A stretch of 64,000 bases of DNA from Janibacter anophelis NBRC 107843 (lineage in GTDB: Bacteria > Actinomycetota > Actinomycetes > Actinomycetales > Dermatophilaceae), in contig NZ_BCSQ01000008.1 of NCBI RefSeq assembly GCF_001570945.1, positions 1 through 64,000 of the forward strand, given 5' to 3'. Within the stretch, counting starts at the first letter, position 1. Every line of letters begins with the position of its first letter. The position numbers were made by a program, and so were the translations under genes. Below are positions 58,875 through 64,000 of this stretch, piece after piece. Under the pieces are notes generated by a model. It was given only the letters and a program-made list of their open reading frames with translations, had not been told where the DNA came from and ran no database searches.

Positions 58875-59705
58875 CTACCGGCCGGGGCGGACGGCCACGA
58901 AGATCGCCGTGCCCGGCAGGTGCGCCCCGCGCAGGGGTGACCAGCCGCCCCAGGTCTCGGTGTTGTCCTGGGGCCACTCGGGCTCGTGCAGGGCCCGCAG
59001 CACGAGCCCGGCGTCGATGATCTCCGCGATGCGGTGGCCCATGGTGCGGTGGTGCTCGACGTAGCTGGCCTCTCCCCAGGTCGCCTCGACGTACGGTCGC
59101 TCGTCGAAGTACGACCCGTCGGCCGTCAGCCCCTCCGGGCCCGGCAGGTCGGGGAAGGCCCACCGGATCGGGTGCGACGTGGAGAAGGCGAGCAGTCCGC
59201 CCGGTCGCAGCACGCGCGCCAGCTCGCGCATCAGACCCGCGGAGTCGGCCACGAAGGGCGTGGCGCCGTACGCCGAGAAGATGATGTCGAAGCTCTCGTC
59301 GGCGAAGGGCAGTCGCGTCGCGTCGGCCTGGACGAGCGGGGGAGCGGGGCCGTCCGTACGGGCATCGAGCCGGCGGGCAGCGGCCAGCATGCCGGCGGAC
59401 AGGTCCGACGAAACGACCTGCGCGCCGCGGGCGGCGCACCACCGGCCGCCCTGGGCGGCACCACCGCCGAACTCGAGGACGCGTCGGCCAGCCAGCGCGT
59501 CTGGGTCGCCGAGGATCCGCAGCTCCTCCTCGGACCAGCCCTCCGGGCCCCACACGAGGTCGGCATCGCCGAGGAAGCCGCCGTGCTCGGCGAGGTAGTC
59601 CACGGCCTCCCGGTCCCACCAACCACGGTTGGCGGCGACCGTCTCGGCCTGGCCGCTCTCGCGGCGGGTGACCGCCTCGGAGTACTCGACATGCCCCTCG
59701 TCCAT
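58875..59705 (-). CDS. Class I SAM-dependent methyltransferase
   Basis: The 276-aa enzyme has VLEFGGGAAQGGRWCAARGAQVVSSDLS as motif I, QADATRLPFADESFDIIFSAYGA, and LARVLRPGGLLAFSTSHPIRW, a Methyltransf_11-type domain. Similar proteins sit beside rpsA in other actinobacteria, where they are left as unassigned methyltransferases. The ATG at 59705 lies 7 nt after a TAGCGT box on the minus strand, a leaderless arrangement. It is divergent from rpsA. Confidence 0.85.
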   Translation of the reverse strand: MDEGHVEYSEAVTRRESGQAETVAANRGWWDREAVDYLAEHGGFLGDADLVWGPEGWSEEELRILGDPDALAGRRVLEFGGGAAQGGRWCAARGAQVVSSDLSAGMLAAARRLDARTDGPAPPLVQADATRLPFADESFDIIFSAYGATPFVADSAGLMRELARVLRPGGLLAFSTSHPIRWAFPDLPGPEGLTADGSYFDERPYVEATWGEASYVEHHRTMGHRIAEIIDAGLVLRALHEPEWPQDNTETWGGWSPLRGAHLPGTAIFVAVRPGR

Positions 59706-59712
59706 GGACGGG

Positions 59713-59718
59713 ACGCTA
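59713..59718 (-). promoter_or_regulatory. -10 box (TAGCGT) of the methyltransferase gene
   Basis: Minus-strand TAGCGT ends 7 nt before the ATG at 59705. Confidence 0.45.
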
Positions 59719-59733
59719 GTCGACGACCCGGCT

Positions 59734-59763
59734 TTGCTCCCTTCGTCCCCGACGCACTACGAT
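59734..59763 (+). promoter_or_regulatory. rpsA promoter
   Basis: TTGCTC (59734-59739) and TACGAT (59758-59763) are separated by 18 bp. Transcription would begin near 59770, leaving a leader of about 85 nt. Confidence 0.55.
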
Positions 59764-59767
59764 GGCA

Positions 59768-59812
59768 GGGCACATCTGTGTGCCCACCCGGGCACCCGGG
59801 TGCGTCGCACCC
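59768..59812 (+). promoter_or_regulatory. Structured rpsA leader (consecutive hairpins)
   Basis: GGGCACA/TGTGCCC with a TCTG loop (59768-59785) and GGGTGC/GCACCC with a GTC loop (59798-59812) form perfect stems, separated by CCCGGG-rich sequence that can pair alternatively. Autoregulation by S1 is possible, by analogy with E. coli rpsA, though the structure is different. Confidence 0.45.
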
Positions 59813-59853
59813 GTCCCGCACGATCATCTGTCCACAATCGGAGTTCCTACTAC

Positions 59854-61344
59854 ATGACTGCCAGCACGGTCGACACGACCGCCCCTCAGATCGCCATCAA
59901 CGACATCGGCTCTGAGGAAGATCTTCTCGCCGCCATCGATGCGACGATCAAGGACTTCAACGATGGCGACATCGTCGAGGGCCACATCGTCAAGGTCGAC
60001 CGCGACGAGGTGCTTCTCGACATCGGCTACAAGACCGAGGGCGTCATCCCCTCGCGCGAGCTGTCCATCAAGCACGACGTCGACCCCTCGGAGATCGTCG
60101 CCGTCGGTGACAGCGTCGAGGCCCTCGTCCTCCAGAAGGAGGACAAGGAAGGCCGACTCATCCTGTCCAAGAAGCGCGCCCAGTACGAGCGCGCCTGGGG
60201 CACCATCGAGAAGATCAAGGAGGAGGACGGCGTCGTCACCGGCACCGTCATCGAGGTCGTCAAGGGTGGCCTCATCCTCGACATCGGCCTGCGTGGCTTC
60301 CTCCCCGCCTCCCTCGTGGAGATGCGCCGCGTCCGCGACCTCCAGCCGTACGTCGGCAAGGAGATCGAGGCCAAGATCATCGAGCTCGACAAGAACCGCA
60401 ACAACGTGGTCCTGTCGCGCCGTGCCTGGCTCGAGCAGACCCAGTCCGAGGTCCGCACGACCTTCCTCAAGGAGCTCCAGAAGGGGCAGGTCCGCTCCGG
60501 CGTCGTCTCCTCGATCGTCAACTTCGGTGCCTTCGTGGACCTCGGTGGCGTCGACGGTCTCGTCCACGTCTCCGAGCTGTCCTGGAAGCACATCGACCAC
60601 CCGTCCGAGGTCGTCGAGGTCGGCGACGAGGTCACCGTCGAGGTCCTGGACGTCGACATGGACCGCGAGCGTGTCTCCCTGTCGCTCAAGGCGACGCAGG
60701 AGGACCCGTGGCAGCACTTCGCCCGGACCCACGCGATCGGTCAGGTCGTCCCGGGCAAGGTCACCAAACTCGTCCCCTTCGGTGCGTTCGTGCGTGTCGA
60801 GGACGGCATCGAGGGTCTGGTCCACATCTCCGAGCTGGCCGAGCGCCACGTGGAGCTGCCGGAGCAGGTCGTCAACGTCGGCCAGGAGATCTTCGTCAAG
60901 GTCATCGACATCGACCTCGAGCGTCGCCGCATCTCGCTGAGCCTCAAGCAGGCCAACGAGGACGGCGCCAACCTCACCGAGTTCGACCCGACGCTCTACG
61001 GCATGGCCGCCGAGTACGACGAGCAGGGCAACTACAAGTACCCCGAGGGCTTCGACCCGGAGACCAACGAGTGGCTCGAGGGCTACGAGTCGCAGCGTGA
61101 GGCGTGGGAGAAGCAGTACGCCGACGCGCACGCCCGCTGGGAGGCCCACCGCGCCCAGATCGAGAAGGCTGCGGCCGACGACGCTGCCGCCGCCGAGAGC
61201 GGCGCCGAGTCCGTCGCCGCGACCTCGTACAGCTCCGACAGCACCCCCGCCCCGAGCGCGGGTGCCCCGGCGCCGACCAACGAGGGCACGCTGGCCTCCG
61301 ACGAGGCGCTGGCCGCGCTCCGCGAGAAGCTCACGGGCAACTGA
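59854..61344 (+). CDS. rpsA: 30S ribosomal protein S1
   Basis: S1 binds mRNA on the 30S subunit. Four S1/OB domains are visible, from about residues 36 (GDIVEGHIVKVDRDEVLLDIGYKTEG), 121 (GTVIEVVKGGLILDIG), 207 (GVVSSIVNFGAFVDLGGVDG) and 294 (GKVTKLVPFGAFVRVEDGIEG), giving the shortened actinobacterial form. A Glu/Ala/Ser-rich disordered tail ends the 496-aa protein. ATG 59854 has GGAG ten bases upstream. In M. tuberculosis it directly follows polA; here the glycan region lies between. Confidence 0.96.
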   Translation: MTASTVDTTAPQIAINDIGSEEDLLAAIDATIKDFNDGDIVEGHIVKVDRDEVLLDIGYKTEGVIPSRELSIKHDVDPSEIVAVGDSVEALVLQKEDKEGRLILSKKRAQYERAWGTIEKIKEEDGVVTGTVIEVVKGGLILDIGLRGFLPASLVEMRRVRDLQPYVGKEIEAKIIELDKNRNNVVLSRRAWLEQTQSEVRTTFLKELQKGQVRSGVVSSIVNFGAFVDLGGVDGLVHVSELSWKHIDHPSEVVEVGDEVTVEVLDVDMDRERVSLSLKATQEDPWQHFARTHAIGQVVPGKVTKLVPFGAFVRVEDGIEGLVHISELAERHVELPEQVVNVGQEIFVKVIDIDLERRRISLSLKQANEDGANLTEFDPTLYGMAAEYDEQGNYKYPEGFDPETNEWLEGYESQREAWEKQYADAHARWEAHRAQIEKAAADDAAAAESGAESVAATSYSSDSTPAPSAGAPAPTNEGTLASDEALAALREKLTGN

Positions 61345-61363
61345 CCCGAGCAGCACCTCTGGA

Positions 61364-61394
61364 GGGGCGTCGCACCGAACCGGTGCGGCGCCCC
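61364..61394 (+). terminator. rpsA terminator hairpin
   Basis: GGGGCGTCGCACCG pairs with CGGTGCGGCGCCCC around AAC, with one wobble pair, then TTCGTCG. It is another stem with a CCCCTTCG end. Confidence 0.7.
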
Positions 61395-61456
61395 TTCGTC
61401 GTCCCCGCGCAGGTGGGGGTGTGAGGCCGCCCGCGGCCGAGCCTCGGGACCCGACC

Positions 61457-61462
61457 TAGGAT
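61457..61462 (+). promoter_or_regulatory. -10 box (TAGGAT) for leaderless coaE
   Basis: TAGGAT ends 7 nt before ATG 61470 with no Shine-Dalgarno. Confidence 0.5.
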
Positions 61463-61469
61463 CGGGCCC

Positions 61470-62669
61470 ATGCTGCACATCGGACTCACCGGCGGGATCG
61501 GGTCGGGCAAGTCGACCGTCTCGCGCAGGCTCGCCGAGCTCGGGGCGGTCGTCGTCGACGCCGACCTCATCGCGCGCGAGGTCGTCGAGCCCGGGGAGCC
61601 GGCCCTGGAGCTGATCCGCGCGCGCTTCGGGGACGAGGTCTTCACCGAGCAGGGCGCGCTCGACCGACCGGCGCTCGGTCGGGTCGTCTTCGGCGACCCC
61701 GACGCGCTGGCGGACCTCGAGGGGATCACCCACCCGGCGATCTGGCAGCGCACGGCAGAGCGCTTCGCCCGGGCCCGGAGGGAGGGGACCGCCGTCGGCG
61801 TGCACGACATGCCGCTGCTCGTGGAGAAGCGCATGGCGGGGGAGTACCACCTCGTGGTCGTCGTCGACACGGCCGAGGAGGAGCGGGTCCGACGGCTGGT
61901 CGAGCTGCGGGGGATGCCCGAGGAGGAGGCCCGGTCGCGCATCGCGGCCCAGGCGGACGACGCGCAGCGTCGGGCCGTCGCCGACGTCCTGCTCGACAAC
62001 AACGGTGCGCCGGAGGAGCTGCTCGCCCGGGTCGACCGGCTCTGGCAGGACCGATTGACCCCCTTCGCCGACAACCTCGCGACGCTCACCCCGGTGCGGG
62101 CGCCGCACGAGCTGCACCTGCGCGAGCCGGACCCGGAGTGGGCCGGCCAGGCGGAGCGTGAGCTGGCCCGCCTGCGGCACCGCTTGGGGCCGCTGGCCGT
62201 CACCCTCGACCACATCGGCTCGACGGCCGTCCCGATGTACGCCAAGCCGATCCTCGACCTGCAGGTCGGCGTCGCGTCGCTCGACGACGCGGACTCCGTG
62301 GACTTCCGCGCCGCGATGGACGAAGGGGGATACCCCCGCCGCGACCACGTCACCGAGGACGTCGCCAAGGACGGCGCAGTGTGGCCCAAGCGGTACCACC
62401 TCGGGTGCGACCCCGCGGTGCCGATCCACGTGCACGTGCGCGAGGTGGGTTCGCCGGGGTGGCGCTGGGCACTGCTCTTCCGTGACTGGCTGCGCGCGGA
62501 CGAGGCGGGCCGGGCGGACTACCGGGCCGAGAAGGACCGGCTCGTGACGCAGGGGTTGACGCGACCGGACTACGCGGAGGCGAAGGAGCCGTGGTTCGCG
62601 GCGGCGGACGAGCGGATCGAGGCGTGGGCCACCCGGACCGGGTGGACCGCGCCCGCACGGGGCGACTGA
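61470..62669 (+). CDS. coaE: Dephospho-CoA kinase fused to a GrpB domain
   Basis: CoaE phosphorylates dephospho-CoA in the last step of CoA synthesis. The N-terminal half has the P-loop GLTGGIGSGKST, DADLIAREVVEPG, and HDMPLLVEKRM. From about residue 215 a GrpB/UPF0157 nucleotidyltransferase-like domain follows (DHIGSTAVPMYAKPILDLQVGV, WPKRYHLGCD). The same fusion exists in M. tuberculosis (Rv1631), where the GrpB part is not essential for kinase activity as far as is known. It is 399 aa. The gene sits between rpsA and uvrB as in mycobacteria. Confidence 0.95.
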   Translation: MLHIGLTGGIGSGKSTVSRRLAELGAVVVDADLIAREVVEPGEPALELIRARFGDEVFTEQGALDRPALGRVVFGDPDALADLEGITHPAIWQRTAERFARARREGTAVGVHDMPLLVEKRMAGEYHLVVVVDTAEEERVRRLVELRGMPEEEARSRIAAQADDAQRRAVADVLLDNNGAPEELLARVDRLWQDRLTPFADNLATLTPVRAPHELHLREPDPEWAGQAERELARLRHRLGPLAVTLDHIGSTAVPMYAKPILDLQVGVASLDDADSVDFRAAMDEGGYPRRDHVTEDVAKDGAVWPKRYHLGCDPAVPIHVHVREVGSPGWRWALLFRDWLRADEAGRADYRAEKDRLVTQGLTRPDYAEAKEPWFAAADERIEAWATRTGWTAPARGD

Positions 62670-62670
62670 C

Positions 62671-63024
62671 GTGCCCTCGTACCGCACGGCGGTCGACGTG
62701 CACGGCGTGCGCCCGGGAGTGGCGCCCGAGGAGCTGCTGCCCCTGGCCGAGGAGCTGCTGGCGGTCGGGCACCGGGTCGAGGACCGGTCCGTCGAGCTCG
62801 TGCGAGGTCAGCCGCAGATCCACCTGCGCTTCCTCGTCGAGCCGACCCATGACGCGCAGGAGGACGACGAGGCCGAGGCGGCCGTGCGCTCCCTCGTGGC
62901 CGCGCTGCTGCCCGTCGCGGACCTGGGCCGGTGGGTCCTGCGACGCGGGCCCGGCGGGCACTGGCGCACCATCCGCAGCGGCGACGCGCGGGAGGGACTG
63001 ACGGAGCACCCGGTCGACTTCTGA
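62671..63024 (+). CDS. Hypothetical protein of 117 aa
   Basis: I do not recognise a family. The protein is soluble, acidic, and alternates helix-forming stretches (LLPLAEELLAVG) with strands (VHLRFLVEP-like QIHLRFLVEPTH, GRWVLRRGPGGHWRTI). GTG 62671 begins one base after the coaE stop, so the two are probably co-transcribed; no separate ribosome-binding site is clear. A role in repair or CoA metabolism would be guesswork. Confidence 0.6.
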   Translation: MPSYRTAVDVHGVRPGVAPEELLPLAEELLAVGHRVEDRSVELVRGQPQIHLRFLVEPTHDAQEDDEAEAAVRSLVAALLPVADLGRWVLRRGPGGHWRTIRSGDAREGLTEHPVDF

Positions 63025-63044
63025 GCGTTGTCGGTGGGGTGGCC

Positions 63045-63050
63045 TACCGT
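63045..63050 (+). promoter_or_regulatory. -10 box (TACCGT) for leaderless uvrB
   Basis: TACCGT ends 7 nt before ATG 63058. A LexA-type operator (actinobacterial SOS box) was looked for in 63025-63057 but not seen. Confidence 0.45.
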
Positions 63051-63057
63051 TGTCGTC

Positions 63058-64000
63058 ATGCGCCCGGTGACCGATCTGCAACGCACGGTGGCTCCCTTCG
63101 AGGTCATCTCGGAGTACGAGCCGGCCGGGGACCAACCGACCGCGATCGCCGACCTCGCCTCCCGGGTGCGGGCGGGGGAGCAGGACATCGTGCTGCTCGG
63201 TGCCACGGGTACCGGCAAGTCGGCGACGACCGCCTGGCTCATCGAGGAGGTCCAGCGGCCGACCCTGGTCATGGCGCCCAACAAGACGCTGGCGGCCCAG
63301 CTGGCCAACGAGTTCCGCGAGCTGCTCCCCAACAACGCGGTCGAGTACTTCGTCAGCTACTACGACTACTTCCAGCCCGAGGCCTACGTCCCGCAGACCG
63401 ACACCTACATCGAGAAGGACAGCTCGATCAACGAGGAGGTCGAGCGCCTGCGGCACTCCGCGACCAACAGTCTGCTCACCCGGCGGGACGTGGTCGTGGT
63501 GGCCTCCGTGTCGTGCATCTACGGCCTCGGCACCCCGCAGGAGTACGTCGACCGGATGGTCACCCTGGAGGTGGGGACCGAGATCGACCGTGACGAGCTG
63601 CTCCGGCAGTTCGTCACGATGCAGTACACGCGCAATGACCTGGCCTTCACCCGGGGCACCTTCCGGGTGCGCGGCGACACGGTCGAGATCATCCCGGTCT
63701 ACGAGGAGCTGGCCGTCCGGATCGAGTTCTTCGGCGACGAGATCGAGCGGGTGCACACCCTGCACCCGCTGACCGGAGAGGTCGTGCGCGAGGAGCAGCA
63801 GGTGCACATCTTCCCCGCGACCCACTACGTCGCCGGCCCGGAGCGGATGGAGCGGGCGATCAGCGGCATCGAGGCCGAGCTCGAGGAGCAGCTGGCGCAG
63901 CTGGAGCGGTCGGGCAAGATGCTCGAGGCCCAGCGCCTGCGCATGCGCACCACCTACGACATCGAGATGATGCGCCAGGTCGGCAGCTGCGCGGGGATCG
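63058..64000 (+). CDS. uvrB: Excinuclease ABC subunit B (3' end outside window)
   Basis: UvrB is the damage-verifying helicase-like subunit of nucleotide excision repair. The first 314 residues are present: [16 protein letters not shown], Walker A GATGTGKS, the beta-hairpin segment [18 protein letters not shown], the [15 protein letters not shown] block, and CIYGLG. The C-terminal helicase and UvrC-binding domains lie beyond the window. ATG 63058 agrees with the family start and follows a leaderless-type box. Confidence 0.97.
   Translation, partial: MRPVTDLQRTVAPFEVISEYEPAGDQPTAIADLASRVRAGEQDIVLLGATGTGKSATTAWLIEEVQRPTLVMAPNKTLAAQLANEFRELLPNNAVEYFVSYYDYFQPEAYVPQTDTYIEKDSSINEEVERLRHSATNSLLTRRDVVVVASVSCIYGLGTPQEYVDRMVTLEVGTEIDRDELLRQFVTMQYTRNDLAFTRGTFRVRGDTVEIIPVYEELAVRIEFFGDEIERVHTLHPLTGEVVREEQQVHIFPATHYVAGPERMERAISGIEAELEEQLAQLERSGKMLEAQRLRMRTTYDIEMMRQVGSCAGI

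Noticed and set aside
32883-59853. Glycan region as a prophage, integrative element or IS-borne island
   Set aside because: No integrase, transposase, tRNA-associated direct repeat or inverted terminal repeat was found at the borders.

Overview
The window is chromosomal DNA of a high-GC actinobacterium. Base composition, abundant GTG starts, ATGA/GTGA stop-start overlaps and gene order (priA-fmt-rsmB-rpe, his/trp block, lgt, gltBD, pyk, tRNA-Leu, an ANTAR regulator, polA, rpsA, coaE, uvrB) fit Micrococcales, perhaps an Intrasporangiaceae-like organism. That assignment is an inference from synteny and protein style, not a database match. I found no IS element, prophage, CRISPR array or rRNA.

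Layout. (1) 1-6.4 kb: an alpha/beta hydrolase (5' end cut by the window), priA, fmt, rsmB, a VOC protein and rpe. (2) 6.4-7.5 kb: an FMN (RFN) riboswitch controlling a PnuC-family transporter, standing where related actinobacteria carry riboflavin biosynthesis genes. (3) 7.5-18.8 kb: dispersed his genes (hisE, hisG, hisF, hisI) run into a trp operon (trpE, a Trp-associated membrane protein, trpC, trpB, trpA) and on to MauE/DsbA-type redox proteins and lgt. (4) 18.8-24.9 kb: gltBD preceded by a hairpin plus T-tract that looks like an attenuator. (5) 25-32.9 kb: pyk, tRNA-Leu(CAA), the PdtaR-type regulator, a DUF554 protein, a GT-C-like protein, a hotdog thioesterase and polA.

(6) 32.9-58.9 kb: a large cell-surface glycan region separating polA from rpsA, which are neighbours in Mycobacterium tuberculosis. 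It contains two giant AftD-type (alpha-1,3-arabinofuranosyltransferase family) GT-C proteins with discoidin-like modules, a shorter relative, three soluble glycosyltransferases, a lipid-linked oligosaccharide flippase-like protein, two acyltransferase-3 proteins (one with an SGNH domain), three SAM methyltransferases, a nucleotide-sugar pyrophosphorylase, a heptose activation set (hddA-gmhA-gmhB), a DUF2613 small protein and a DUF3068 protein. Together they could make an activated heptose or mannose, build a glycan inside, flip it, and extend, methylate and acylate it outside.

(7) 59-64 kb: a methyltransferase, rpsA with a structured leader, a CoaE-GrpB fusion, a small unknown protein and the 5' part of uvrB.

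Two window-wide patterns stand out. Many start codons lie 6-8 nt after a TAnnnT box, suggesting leaderless mRNAs. The octamer GAAGGGGG is strongly over-represented (20 on the + strand and 12 on the - strand by eye) and also forms the stems of strong intergenic hairpins.
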